Shown one piece after another: positions 27,243 through 36,118 of a stretch of 64,000 bases of DNA. Source of the DNA: Olleya aquimaris (lineage in GTDB: Bacteria; Bacteroidota; Bacteroidia; Flavobacteriales; Flavobacteriaceae); contig NZ_QLLO01000008.1 of the NCBI RefSeq assembly GCF_003259525.1, positions 67,001 through 131,000 on the forward strand, read 5' to 3'. The notes beneath the pieces were generated by a model, which saw nothing but the letters and a program-made list of their open reading frames with translations, was not told where the DNA came from and ran no database searches. The first letter of the stretch is position 1; each line of letters starts with the position of its first letter. The position numbers were made by a program, and so were the translations under genes.

Positions 27243-28547
27243 CTACTTAACCACCTCACCATACAAATCAAAATCTTCAGCTTCTGTGATTTTAATATTG
27301 TAATATTCTCCTGTTTTTAAATACGTTTCTGTTGCATCAATCAATACTTCGTTATCGACGTCAGGACTATCAAACTCGGTTCTACCTACAAAATAGTTAC
27401 CCTCTTTACGGTCAATCACAACATTAAAGATTTGACCTATTTTTTCCTGATTTAGCTCCCAAGAAATCTGAGATTGGATTTCCATAATCTGGTTGGCACG
27501 CTCTTGTTTAACCTCTTGTGGCACATCGTCTTCTAAGTTGTAAGCGTGAGTGTTTTCTTCGTGAGAATATGTAAAACACCCTAAACGCTCAAAACGCATG
27601 TCTTTAACCCATTGTTTTAACTCTTCAAAATGTGCTTCGGTTTCGCCTGGATAACCTACAATTAAAGTGGTTCTGATAGTCATTTCTGGGACTATCGCTC
27701 TAAACTGATGAATTAGTTTTGTGGTTTTTTCCTTAGTAGTACCACGACGCATGCTTTTTAATAAGTCGTCACTAATATGTTGTAACGGTATATCTAAATA
27801 ATTACAAATTTTAGGCTCTCGCTTCATAATATCCAACACATCCATAGGGAATCCTGTTGGGAAAGCGTAGTGTAATCTAATCCACTCGATACCTTCCACT
27901 TTTACTAAGTTTTCAAGTAATTCGGCAAGGTTTCGTTTTTTATATAAATCTAAACCGTAATAGGTTAAATCTTGTGCAATTAAAATAAGTTCTTTTACTC
28001 CATTTGCTGCTAACTTTTCAGCTTCTGTTACTAAATTTTCTATTGGTGTAGACTTGTGTTTTCCACGCATAATAGGAATTGCACAAAAACTACACGGTCT
28101 GTCACAACCTTCAGCAATTTTTAAATAGGCGTAATTTTTTGGAGTAGTTGTCAAACGCTCACCAATAAGCTCATGTTTGTAATCTGCACCTAAAGCTTTT
28201 AATAAACCTGGTAATTCTGTAGTCCCAAAATATTGATCGACATTTGGGATTTCCTTTTGTAAATCTGGCTTATATCTTTCGGATAAACAACCTGTTACAA
28301 ATACTTTATCCACTTCTCCATCTTCCTTTTTTTGCATGTACTCTAAAATCGTGTTCACACTTTCTTCTTTGGCATTATTAATAAAACCACAAGTGTTAAT
28401 AACCACGACATTACCTTCTTCTTCATGCACCACTTCTTTTCCGTTAGCTTTTAATTGTCCCATCAGGACTTCGCTATCGTAAACATTTTTACTACAACCT
28501 AATGTTATTACGTTGATTTTGTTTTGCTTAAGTGACTTTGTTCTCAT
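27243..28547 (-). CDS. rimO: ribosomal protein S12 methylthiotransferase RimO
   Basis: A 434-aa radical SAM enzyme that adds a methylthio group to an aspartate of S12. The N-terminal MTTase domain begins with INVITLGCSKNVYDSE. The radical SAM cluster is CDRPCSFCAIP, followed by RGKHKSTP. The TRAM domain lies at the C-terminus (about 370-434). A -7-like TATCTTTG sits at 28565-28572 on the minus strand, 18 bases before the start codon. The upstream gap also holds a degenerate A/T-rich tandem repeat. Confidence 0.96.
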   Translation of the reverse strand: MRTKSLKQNKINVITLGCSKNVYDSEVLMGQLKANGKEVVHEEEGNVVVINTCGFINNAKEESVNTILEYMQKKEDGEVDKVFVTGCLSERYKPDLQKEIPNVDQYFGTTELPGLLKALGADYKHELIGERLTTTPKNYAYLKIAEGCDRPCSFCAIPIMRGKHKSTPIENLVTEAEKLAANGVKELILIAQDLTYYGLDLYKKRNLAELLENLVKVEGIEWIRLHYAFPTGFPMDVLDIMKREPKICNYLDIPLQHISDDLLKSMRRGTTKEKTTKLIHQFRAIVPEMTIRTTLIVGYPGETEAHFEELKQWVKDMRFERLGCFTYSHEENTHAYNLEDDVPQEVKQERANQIMEIQSQISWELNQEKIGQIFNVVIDRKEGNYFVGRTEFDSPDVDNEVLIDATETYLKTGEYYNIKITEAEDFDLYGEVVK

Positions 28548-28578
28548 ACCTTAATTTTGGACTGCAAAGATACATAAT

Positions 28579-28622
28579 GATTTATGATTTACGATTGAAG
28601 AATTAAGATTTAAGATTAAGAA
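28579..28622. repeat. degenerate GATTTA(A/C/T) tandem repeat
   Basis: Six or so imperfect copies of a 7-mer like GATTTAA lie between rimO and the serine hydrolase gene. This looks like a slippage tract. Confidence 0.5.
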
Positions 28623-28676
28623 GACTATAGTTTAAACCTTTTATATATTTAATAGTCCAAAAGAAAAACCAATACT

Positions 28677-29753
28677 ATGAAAACGATTCACTTTGTGCTT
28701 TGTCTTTTAATTGTGACACTGTTTAATTGTACGACTAACAATACCGACTCAGATACCATTAACCCAACGCCTGAAGCGACTTATTTTCCACCTCTAAATT
28801 CTGATACTTGGGAAACCACCTCACCAGAAGATTTAAATTGGAATACAACTGCTTTAAATGAATTAACATCATTTTTAGAAGCCTCCAACACCAAGTCATT
28901 TATTGTGTTACACAAAGGAAAAATAGCTTTTGAACAGTATTTTAATGGACACTCAGACACAGCTCCCTGGTATTGGGCAAGTGCAGGAAAAACATTAACT
29001 ACAGCAGTCACAGGAATTGCGCAAGACCAAGGATTACTTAATATTGATACTAAAGTGTCTGATTATTTAGGAACTGGTTGGACTAGCGTGACTTTAGAAC
29101 AAGAACAATTAATTACCTGTAAAAACTTGTTGTCTATGGATTCTGGGTTGGATGACACCTTGGGCGACTCGGTTGAACCAGAAAACCTTCAATATATAGC
29201 AGATGCTGGCACACGATGGGCTTACCATAATGTGTATGTTAAATTGCAAGATATAGTCGCAACAGTAAGTAATCAGACTTGGAGCAGTTATTTTAATGAA
29301 CAGTTAAGAGATAAAATTGGCATGTCTGGTAGTTGGATTCCTGTTGGAGATTTAAGCGTGTATTGGAGTAATTCAAGAAGTATGGCACGATTTGGTTTAC
29401 TAATTTCTGAAGGTGGATTATGGGAAGACACACAAATTGTATCTCAAAATTTTATTAATGAAGCTACTAATACCTCACAAAATATTAATGAAGCTTATGG
29501 ATATATGTGGTGGTTAAATGGCAAATCTAGTTTTCATTTACCACAAACACAATTTGAGTTTTCAGGAGAACTAATACCAAACGCACCCGACGATATGTAT
29601 TGCGCATTAGGCAAAAACGACCAGAAAATTTATATAGTCCCAAGCAAAGATTTAGTGATTATTAGGATGGGAGACGCAGCAGATGAAGATAGTTTTGGAC
29701 TCTCGACCTATGATAATACGTTATGGGAAAAACTAAATGCTGTTTTAGACTAA
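28677..29753 (+). CDS. beta-lactamase-fold serine hydrolase (lipoprotein)
   Basis: A 358-aa exported protein with the lipobox LFNC at residue about 18. The class C beta-lactamase/esterase fold is shown by the SxxK motif SAGK (Ser102-Lys105), the second motif in AYHNVYVKLQ and a late GGL-type motif near SEGGLWED. These enzymes include esterases, DD-peptidases and amide hydrolases; true antibiotic resistance should not be assumed. It converges on the amidase gene with a 4-base overlap of the ends. Confidence 0.85.
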   Translation: MKTIHFVLCLLIVTLFNCTTNNTDSDTINPTPEATYFPPLNSDTWETTSPEDLNWNTTALNELTSFLEASNTKSFIVLHKGKIAFEQYFNGHSDTAPWYWASAGKTLTTAVTGIAQDQGLLNIDTKVSDYLGTGWTSVTLEQEQLITCKNLLSMDSGLDDTLGDSVEPENLQYIADAGTRWAYHNVYVKLQDIVATVSNQTWSSYFNEQLRDKIGMSGSWIPVGDLSVYWSNSRSMARFGLLISEGGLWEDTQIVSQNFINEATNTSQNINEAYGYMWWLNGKSSFHLPQTQFEFSGELIPNAPDDMYCALGKNDQKIYIVPSKDLVIIRMGDAADEDSFGLSTYDNTLWEKLNAVLD

Positions 29754-31399
29754 TTATAATCTTTTGGTGCTTGTCGTTTTTTTGAGGCTTGCTCATACAA
29801 ATAAGCAAAGTCTAAAATCATTTTTTCGTCTTTACTTATAAAGGTTAACCCTTTTGGCACTCCATCTTTTGTGTAACCCATTGGTACTGTAATTGCTGGG
29901 TTTTCTGCTACAGCAGCAAAACCTGCATGATAATTATTTATAGATAGAAAAGCATCAAGATTATGTCGTTTCATAACGATGTCAAAATACATAGTCCCAT
30001 TGTTTTTTAATGTATTTTTTATGGTATTGAATTCTTCTTCAGTCGCACTATCTGCTACAACTCCTCTAAATAGCTTTTGCCCATAAGGCATCACGTTTGC
30101 AGAGTCTTTTATATTAAAAGCTATGACATCGTCCACCGATTTTAAGTTTAAACTTGGATCTGCATATTTAGAAAAATAGTCAGACAAATCCTTTTTCATA
30201 TCTAAATTTAAAAGTCTTAAAAAATCAAGAAGTTTATAGTCTTCAGGTTCAAACTCTACTATTTCTGCACCTTGCACTTTTAAAACCGAAATAGCTTCCA
30301 AATACAACGAGTCTTTTAGCAAGGGTTTAAATGCTCCGAATGTTTTATTTTTTAATGATTGTCCTTCAAATCTAGAAAAGTCTCTTGGTGTCCAATTTTT
30401 ATTGACAGTTTCAAAAGATTTTGAATCCTCAGGATCGTAACCATACATGGCTCCCAATAAAATAGCTGTATCAGTCACGTTTTTAGCAATTGGACCTGCA
30501 GTATCTAAAGTAGACGAAATTGGGATAATACCACTACGACTTACTAAACCTACTTCTGGTTTTAATCCTACAACCGAGTTTTGACTCGCAGGAGATAATA
30601 TAGATCCAGAGGTTTCACTACCTACTGCTGCGACACAAAAATTGGCTGCAACAGCCACTCCACTTCCAGAGCTAGAACCACCAGTATCGATGGTTTTACG
30701 ACCATAAGGATTTAAGGTCTGACCACCAATTGCACTATAACCACTTGGACAATCTCCACAGAAAAAATAAGCCCATTCGCTTAAGTTAGCTTTTCCTAAA
30801 ATTAATGCACCTTGTTCTTTAAGTTTTGTGACTATAAAAGCGTCTTTAGCATTGTTGTTTTGAAGAGCAACTGCTCCTGCAGTTGTTGGCATACCGGAAG
30901 CGTTAATATTATCTTTTAGTAAGATTGGCATTCCAAAAACAGAATACTTTAAATCTTCTAATGCAATATCCATAGTACGTAAAGCATCATCTTTTGCTTT
31001 CGCTTCAGTAATTATATTTGGATTGATAGCTATTACTGAATTTAGAGACAACTCATTTTCTCTGTCAAATGCTCTAATTCTGTATAAATAAAATTTGGAT
31101 AAACTCTCATAAGACAATTTTCCATCTGATATATGTTGTTGTAACGTAGGTATATCTTGTTCTAAAACCAAAGGTTTTAAAGCGTTATATTCTTTTTCCG
31201 AGAAATCTTCTAGTTGAGTGTTTAAGTCCCTCCAAATCTGAGCATTGGATAAGTATTTAGAGTCCAACACTTTAAATTCTCTAAAATCTTTGGTAGAGAT
31301 ATCACTAATATCTGTGTTGTCTTTTTTTTCTTTAGTGGTTGTTGCCTCTTTACACCCAAAGGTAATTAGTAGTAGGCATAGAAATGTTAAAACTCTCAT
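29750..31399 (-). CDS. amidase signature enzyme (lipoprotein)
   Basis: A 549-aa exported amidase with the lipobox ITFGC near residue 16. The Ser-Ser-Lys triad can be placed: Lys in MPILLKDNINASG, the cis-Ser in GGSSSGSGVAVAA and the nucleophile in GSETSGSILSPAS. The amidase signature continues as VVGLKPEVGLVSRSG and DTAGPIAKNVTDTAIL. The C-terminus has the typical NNYHAGFAAVAENPAITVPMG block. The substrate is unknown; the family includes Glu-tRNA amidotransferase subunits, but the lipoprotein signal excludes GatA here. Confidence 0.9.
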   Translation of the reverse strand: MRVLTFLCLLLITFGCKEATTTKEKKDNTDISDISTKDFREFKVLDSKYLSNAQIWRDLNTQLEDFSEKEYNALKPLVLEQDIPTLQQHISDGKLSYESLSKFYLYRIRAFDRENELSLNSVIAINPNIITEAKAKDDALRTMDIALEDLKYSVFGMPILLKDNINASGMPTTAGAVALQNNNAKDAFIVTKLKEQGALILGKANLSEWAYFFCGDCPSGYSAIGGQTLNPYGRKTIDTGGSSSGSGVAVAANFCVAAVGSETSGSILSPASQNSVVGLKPEVGLVSRSGIIPISSTLDTAGPIAKNVTDTAILLGAMYGYDPEDSKSFETVNKNWTPRDFSRFEGQSLKNKTFGAFKPLLKDSLYLEAISVLKVQGAEIVEFEPEDYKLLDFLRLLNLDMKKDLSDYFSKYADPSLNLKSVDDVIAFNIKDSANVMPYGQKLFRGVVADSATEEEFNTIKNTLKNNGTMYFDIVMKRHNLDAFLSINNYHAGFAAVAENPAITVPMGYTKDGVPKGLTFISKDEKMILDFAYLYEQASKKRQAPKDYN

Positions 31400-31432
31400 G
31401 TTGTATTTTTTAATAAAAATACAAAAAGGAAT

Positions 31433-31861
31433 TTAACCTCTAGCTTCAAAAGGAAGGATGATATCGTTTTCTAAATAATTTTTTAAGCCTTTTAGCAGTA
31501 AAGCCCAACAAAACGAAGTATGTCTAAAGTGATGACTGTTGGACTGCCAGTCGTTATGCGAAAACTCGACTAACGTAACATTGTCATGATTTTTAAGGTT
31601 AAAACCAAAAGTAGTTGGCATCCAATCTGGATCGGATTGTGTCATTTTTAAATAGAAAGATTTGTTTGGTGTTACTTCTGAAACCTTACAATACCAGTTG
31701 TATTTATCTGTAAAGTTTAGATTGTATTCTGCACCTAATTCAGGTTGTCCAGACGATTTTAATGTCCACCAATTATTTAAGTGTTCAGGTTGTGTCACTG
31801 CATCAAACACTTGTTTTGGAGCTACTTTGATAACTAAATCATGTAATATATTATGTGCCAT
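31433..31861 (-). CDS. SRPBCC/AHSA1-family protein
   Basis: A 142-aa START-like ligand-binding protein: the N-terminus IKVAPKQVFDAVTQPEHLNNWW is the typical activator-of-Hsp90-like entry, with LVEFSHNDWQ and a long C-terminal helix (FCWALLLKGLKNYLE). I chose the ATG at 31861. The frame continues upstream to 31927, but those residues (MRGGTTKKSE...) come from translating the dispersed repeat at 31901-31933, so they are not protein sequence. Its partner or ligand is unknown. It lies downstream of ftsY. Confidence 0.85.
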   Translation of the reverse strand: MAHNILHDLVIKVAPKQVFDAVTQPEHLNNWWTLKSSGQPELGAEYNLNFTDKYNWYCKVSEVTPNKSFYLKMTQSDPDWMPTTFGFNLKNHDNVTLVEFSHNDWQSNSHHFRHTSFCWALLLKGLKNYLENDIILPFEARG

Positions 31862-31900
31862 AAGGATTAAATTTATGAAAAAATTTAATAGGACATTTTC

Positions 31901-31933
31901 AGATTTCTTCGTCGTCCCTCCTCGCAATGACAG
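31901..31933 (-). repeat. dispersed repeat, GTCATTGCGAGGA type
   Basis: On the minus strand this reads CTGTCATTGCGAGGAGGGAC and continues to AAATCT. A second, diverged copy lies at 46144-46175 on the plus strand. It begins four bases inside the end of the ftsY gap. Confidence 0.7.
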
Positions 31934-31936
31934 ATT

Positions 31937-32911
31937 CTACTTAAAGAAAGAATCCACAAACTCAAATTTATTAAAGACTTGAAGATCTTCAATACCTTCT
32001 CCTACTCCAATATATTTTACAGGAATTTGAAACTGGTCACTTATACCAATCACCACACCACCTTTTGCAGTACCATCTAATTTAGTGACTGCTAAACTAG
32101 TCACTTCTGTAGCAGCTGTAAACTGTTTAGCTTGCTCAAAAGCATTTTGACCTGTACTACCATCTAATACTAATAACACATCGTGTGGTGCATCACCAAC
32201 AACTTTTTGCATGACACGTTTTACTTTAGTTAACTCGTTCATTAAATTAACCTTATTATGCAAACGACCAGCTGTATCAATGATAATAACATCTGCATCT
32301 TGTGAGACACCAGATTGTAAGGCGTCATAAGCAACAGACGCTGGATCACTTCCCATGTCCTGACGTACCATAGGCACATCTACACGATCGGCCCACACTT
32401 GTAATTGGTCTATTGCTGCAGCCCTAAACGTATCTGCTGCACCTAATACCACTTTTAAGCCTTTCTTTTTAAATTGGTAGGCTAACTTACCAATAGTAGT
32501 TGTTTTACCAACACCATTTACACCTACTACCATTAGGACGTAAGGTGTTTTGTTTCCATTGTCTTGTTTTGGTAATTCAGGAATGGTATACTCGGTGTCT
32601 TCTCCAGAATTAGTTTCTGACAGTAAACCTGCAATTTCTTCACGAAGAATTTTATTAAGCTCGTCTGTCCCTAAATATTTATCTTTAGCTACGCGTGCTT
32701 CGATACGTTCAATCACTTTTAAAGTCGTATTAACACCAACATCACTAGAGACTAAAACCTCTTCTAGGTTATCTAAAACATCGTCATCAACCTTAGATTT
32801 TCCTGCAACTGCTTTACTAAGCTTGCCTAAAAAACTGGTGCTTGATTTTTCTAAACCTTTATCCAAGGTTTCCTTTTTATCTGAGGAGAATATTTTTTTA
32901 AAAAAACTCAT
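31937..32911 (-). CDS. ftsY: signal recognition particle receptor FtsY
   Basis: A 324-aa SRP GTPase that docks SRP-ribosome complexes at the inner membrane. The N domain is helical (about 20-95). The G domain has G1 GVNGVGKTTTIGKLA, G2 in DTFRAAAIDQL, G3 DTAGR and TKLDGTAKGG (G4). The short N-terminus lacks the long acidic A domain seen in E. coli, which is usual for this group. It lies 168 bases downstream of the DUF4295 gene, after a terminator-like hairpin, so it may be read partly from its own promoter. Confidence 0.96.
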   Translation of the reverse strand: MSFFKKIFSSDKKETLDKGLEKSSTSFLGKLSKAVAGKSKVDDDVLDNLEEVLVSSDVGVNTTLKVIERIEARVAKDKYLGTDELNKILREEIAGLLSETNSGEDTEYTIPELPKQDNGNKTPYVLMVVGVNGVGKTTTIGKLAYQFKKKGLKVVLGAADTFRAAAIDQLQVWADRVDVPMVRQDMGSDPASVAYDALQSGVSQDADVIIIDTAGRLHNKVNLMNELTKVKRVMQKVVGDAPHDVLLVLDGSTGQNAFEQAKQFTAATEVTSLAVTKLDGTAKGGVVIGISDQFQIPVKYIGVGEGIEDLQVFNKFEFVDSFFK

Positions 32912-33023
32912 GTGTTTTTTAATTGATTTGTTTGATTAGACTATTACAATTTTAGCGCCTAATTTAATAGACTGCTACATTGTCATAGTTTTACTTGGTA
33001 AAGAAACGCAATATTTTAAAAAC

Positions 33024-33058
33024 AAAAAAGCCACTTTCAAATAGAAAGTAGCTTTTGT
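33024..33058 (-). terminator. terminator after the L28-L33-DUF4295 operon
   Basis: AAAAGCCACTTTC pairs with GAAAGTAGCTTTT around a 5-base loop, with one C-A mismatch. It is A-rich on one side and T-rich on the other, so it can act in either direction. It separates the ribosomal genes from ftsY. Confidence 0.7.
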
Positions 33059-33079
33059 ATGTTGAGTTTAGATGTAAGA

Positions 33080-33232
33080 CTAGTTGTCTTTCATAAAATC
33101 TTTTACTAATTCTGGTGACATGATTGATTCAACAAACATGTAAGCTCCTGTTTTTGGAGACTTTACCATTTTAATTGCTTTTGTTAATCTTTTAGATCCT
33201 GTTTGTAATGATGCTACTGATTTCTTTGCCAT
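33080..33232 (-). CDS. DUF4295 protein, 50 aa, probable Bacteroidota-specific ribosomal protein
   Basis: A 50-aa basic protein that begins MAKKSVASLQTGSKRL and continues with KSPKTGAYMFVESIMSPELV. It fits the DUF4295 family, which is conserved across Bacteroidota and always small and basic. It lies 34 bases downstream of rpmG in an operon with rpmB. I recall that a Flavobacterium ribosome structure assigned a new large-subunit protein to this group (bL38), but I could not check that. The context and basic charge agree with a ribosomal role. Confidence 0.88.
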   Translation of the reverse strand: MAKKSVASLQTGSKRLTKAIKMVKSPKTGAYMFVESIMSPELVKDFMKDN

Positions 33233-33266
33233 GTCTAATACTTTTTTATTCTTTACTTAAAGAATA

Positions 33267-33449
33267 TTATTTAATTTCTTTATGAACGGTCATTCTCTTT
33301 AAGATTGGATTAAATTTTTTAATTTCCATTCTGTCCGGAGTGTTCTTTTTGTTTTTAGTTGTAATATAACGAGATGTTCCTGGTTTACCAGACTCTTTAT
33401 GCTCTGTGCATTCTAATATTACTTGTACTCTATTACCTTTCTTTGCCAT
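33267..33449 (-). CDS. rpmG: 50S ribosomal protein L33
   Basis: A 60-aa basic protein: [20 protein letters not shown], then [21 protein letters not shown] and a conserved C-terminal [14 protein letters not shown]. It has only one Cys, in ECTEH, so the four-Cys zinc site of some L33 forms is absent (zinc-free C- type). It lies between rpmB and the DUF4295 gene in the same operon (27 and 34 base gaps). Confidence 0.97.
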   Translation of the reverse strand: MAKKGNRVQVILECTEHKESGKPGTSRYITTKNKKNTPDRMEIKKFNPILKRMTVHKEIK

Positions 33450-33476
33450 AATTATAATTCTTTACCTGTTGGGCAA

Positions 33477-33713
33477 TTATTTTACAAATCCGTTAGCTCT
33501 TGCTTTTTTTAATGCAGCAGAGATACCGATTTTATTGATAGTTTTTAATGCTGATGTAGATATTTTTAAAGTTACCCACTTATCTTCTTCAGGAATATAA
33601 AAACGTTTTTTAATTAAATTAGCATCAAATCTACGCTTTGTCTTATTCATTGCGTGAGACACGTTGTTACCAACCATTGCCTTTTTTCCTGTAAGTTCAC
33701 AAACTCTTGACAT
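33477..33713 (-). CDS. rpmB: 50S ribosomal protein L28
   Basis: A 78-aa basic protein with the L28 signature: MSRVCELTGKKAMVGNNVSH, then NKTKRRFDANLIKKRF and a C-terminal TLKISTSALKTINKIGI. It is the first gene of the rpmB-rpmG-DUF4295 operon and has a full Bacteroidota promoter at 33754-33783. Confidence 0.97.
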   Translation of the reverse strand: MSRVCELTGKKAMVGNNVSHAMNKTKRRFDANLIKKRFYIPEEDKWVTLKISTSALKTINKIGISAALKKARANGFVK

Positions 33714-33753
33714 TACTTTATAACTTTAAATTATGTTACTAAAAATCGAGGTG

Positions 33754-33783
33754 CAAATATACTAATAATTTACTATCTGACAA
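33754..33783 (-). promoter_or_regulatory. rpmB operon promoter (TTG, 19 nt, TATATTTG)
   Basis: On the minus strand TTG (33781-33783) and TATATTTG (33754-33761) are 19 bases apart, the ideal Bacteroidota spacing, giving a start about 34 bases before the L28 ATG. Confidence 0.75.
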
Positions 33784-33794
33784 TAACTAAATAA

Positions 33795-35045
33795 TTAATT
33801 TTCAAAAATTTCTTTTTGAAGCAACTCTAACGCTTTATTTACGGTTTTATTTATAACGCGTTCGCGATGATTCCCCATGTTAAATTCGTGCGCTACTACT
33901 CCGTTTTTTGTGGCTATTGCTATAAAAACTGTTCCTACTTCTGCATCACTATCACCTTTGGTTGGTCCAGCGTTACCAGTTGTAGCGACTGCGATATCTG
34001 ATTTTAATTTTTCTCTTACATTAGTTGCCATAGCTTTAGCTACTGGAACACTAACTACAGAATGCTGTTTAATTAAATCTTCTGACACACCCAAAACATC
34101 TATTTTAGTTTGGGTGGCATAACTAACAATAGCTCCTTTAAAAAAAGTAGACGCACCAGAATGAGCTGTAAATTGTTCGGCTAACTTTCCGCCAGTACAG
34201 CTTTCGGCTAATCCTAAAGTTTGACCAATCTTGGTTAGTTGATTGGCTATAATTTGTTCTAGACCTTCATTAGACTCTTGAAATCCAACAAAAATATCTT
34301 TAATTAGCGGTAAAATATTATCGACTTGTTGTTGAATGTCTTGTGCTAAAGTGTCTTCGTTATCTGATTTACCTGACAAACGTAATCTGACACGTCCTAA
34401 ACTAGGCAAATACGCTAATTTGATGTGTTTTGGTAGATTATCTTCTATAGCTTCTAGACGCTCTGCAATAGCACTTTCACCCAATCCATACGTTAAAATG
34501 GTTTTATGAAGAATAAAAGGACGCTTATACTTTTGGGATAATTTAGGAAGCACTTCGTTTTCCATAAGTGCTTTCATCTCGTAAGGTACACCTGGAAGTG
34601 ATATAAATGTTTTATTACCTTTTTCTAACCACATGCCTGGAGCGGTTCCAAAACAATTCATAAGCACTTTTGCTTTTGAAGGCACTAACGCTTGTTTTCG
34701 ATTAATATCTGAAATAGGTTGATTGATATATTTTTTAAACAACTGCTCGACGTGATCTAAAACCTGATTGTCTTGCACAAGCGTGTCATTAAAATAATAA
34801 GCTAAGGTATGCTTGGTAATATCGTCTTTGGTTGGTCCTAAACCACCTGTAACAATTATGATGTCTGCGTTGTGTTCTGCTTCAGCAAAGGCTTTAAGTA
34901 AATGGTCTTTGTCGTCTTGAATGGAAGTAATTTGGTAAACAGACACACCAATGGTATTTAGCATTTTCCCAATAAAAGCGGAATTAGTATCTACTATCTG
35001 TCCGATTAAAATTTCGTCACCAATAGTAATTATTTCGGCTTGCAT
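33795..35045 (-). CDS. cinA: CinA-like protein (NMN deamidase / competence-damage family)
   Basis: A 416-aa two-domain protein. The N-terminal half (about 1-165) has the molybdopterin-binding-like motif [20 protein letters not shown] and [11 protein letters not shown]. The C-terminal half (about 255-410) is the PncC-type NMN deamidase domain with [26 protein letters not shown] and [12 protein letters not shown]. The fusion recycles nicotinamide mononucleotide. Its start overlaps the Hpt gene stop in TAATG. Confidence 0.94.
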   Translation of the reverse strand: MQAEIITIGDEILIGQIVDTNSAFIGKMLNTIGVSVYQITSIQDDKDHLLKAFAEAEHNADIIIVTGGLGPTKDDITKHTLAYYFNDTLVQDNQVLDHVEQLFKKYINQPISDINRKQALVPSKAKVLMNCFGTAPGMWLEKGNKTFISLPGVPYEMKALMENEVLPKLSQKYKRPFILHKTILTYGLGESAIAERLEAIEDNLPKHIKLAYLPSLGRVRLRLSGKSDNEDTLAQDIQQQVDNILPLIKDIFVGFQESNEGLEQIIANQLTKIGQTLGLAESCTGGKLAEQFTAHSGASTFFKGAIVSYATQTKIDVLGVSEDLIKQHSVVSVPVAKAMATNVREKLKSDIAVATTGNAGPTKGDSDAEVGTVFIAIATKNGVVAHEFNMGNHRERVINKTVNKALELLQKEIFEN

Positions 35046-35386
35046 TACAAATTAAAATCTTGAATAATTTCTTTAGTTGCTTTATCTACAGCATCTAAAA
35101 CTATATTTAATTTTTCTGTGATGTCTTTATCTGTTTGCTCGAATTTTCCCCAATCTTGCACCTCTATTAAATCGTCTAAGATGCCTAGTTCAAACATATC
35201 AACTGTAGGTTTCATTTTATGGGCAGTTTGATAAGTTAGCAAGTAGTTTTTGTTTTCTACAGCTATTTTAAGCACTTTAGCATCGCTTGGCACTTCTTCA
35301 ATAAATGTGGAAGCCAAAGCTAGGATAAATTCTTGATCGTTATCTGCTAATTCTTGTAATCTGTGTAATTTATAATGTTGTTCCAT
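35045..35386 (-). CDS. histidine phosphotransfer (Hpt) domain protein
   Basis: A 113-aa all-helical protein. Its likely phosphoacceptor is His56 in [14 protein letters not shown], a variant of the HxxKG motif of Hpt domains with Pro in place of Gly. Four helices can be seen around it. It should pass phosphoryl groups between a hybrid sensor kinase and a response regulator, but neither is in the window. It is packed between the FAH gene (3 bases) and cinA (1-base overlap). Confidence 0.82.
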   Translation of the reverse strand: MEQHYKLHRLQELADNDQEFILALASTFIEEVPSDAKVLKIAVENKNYLLTYQTAHKMKPTVDMFELGILDDLIEVQDWGKFEQTDKDITEKLNIVLDAVDKATKEIIQDFNL

Positions 35387-35389
35387 GTA

Positions 35390-36001
35390 CTATTTTACTG
35401 TTATTGAAAATAATTGTTTATTTTCAATAAATCCGTTTAATTTATCGTTAGCAACAACCTTGCCAACTCCAGCAGGTGTTCCCGTAAATATAACATCTCC
35501 AATCTTTAAAGTAAAATATTTTGACACATATTCGATTAATTCGTCTATTTTCCACAACATTAAGCTTGTATTTGCGGTTTGAACCACACTTCCATTTTTT
35601 TCTAACCTAAAATTGATGTTATTAACGTCAGAAAATTCTTCTTTATTTAACCATGTACCTATCACTGCAGCTCCATCAAAAGATTTTGCTTTTTCCCATG
35701 GTAACCCTTTGTCTTTTAATTGCTTTTGTAAATCGCGAGCAGTAAAATCTATGCCTAACCCAATCTGATTGTAATATTTGTGTGCAAATTTTTTATCGAT
35801 GTGCTTACCCAGTTTACTAATTTTTACCAAAACCTCTACCTCATGATGTACGTCGTTAGAAAAGTCTGGTATAAAAAAAGGTTGCTTTTTTAATAAAATA
35901 GCATTATCTGACTTAATAAACACCACAGGATCTGTAGGTTTTTCGTTTTCTAGTTCTTTAATATGGTCTGTGTAGTTGCGACCTATGCAGATTAGTTTCA
36001 T
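35390..36001 (-). CDS. fumarylacetoacetate hydrolase family protein
   Basis: A 203-aa cytoplasmic enzyme. The FAH fold is shown by KLICIGRNYTDHIKEL, the metal-binding acidic residues in HHEVEVLVKI, GIDFTARDLQ and the C-terminal GDVIFTGTPAGVG. Small members are acylpyruvases or oxaloacetate decarboxylases. The metal-binding Glu residues are present. It is cotranscribed with the Hpt and cinA genes. Confidence 0.9.
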   Translation of the reverse strand: MKLICIGRNYTDHIKELENEKPTDPVVFIKSDNAILLKKQPFFIPDFSNDVHHEVEVLVKISKLGKHIDKKFAHKYYNQIGLGIDFTARDLQKQLKDKGLPWEKAKSFDGAAVIGTWLNKEEFSDVNNINFRLEKNGSVVQTANTSLMLWKIDELIEYVSKYFTLKIGDVIFTGTPAGVGKVVANDKLNGFIENKQLFSITVK

Positions 36002-36118
36002 ATTTTTTTAAGACTAAAGAATAAAGATCGCTTTGCTTTTTGAAACAAGACGCTTACTCGTATTGATTATTTCTTTTTAAAATAGTATTTATTTACTTTA
36101 AAACTTTTCACTTATAAA

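Noticed and set aside
28677-29753. An antibiotic resistance beta-lactamase
   Set aside because: The fold and SxxK motif are shared with esterases and peptidases; the lipoprotein signal and unusual second motif do not support resistance.
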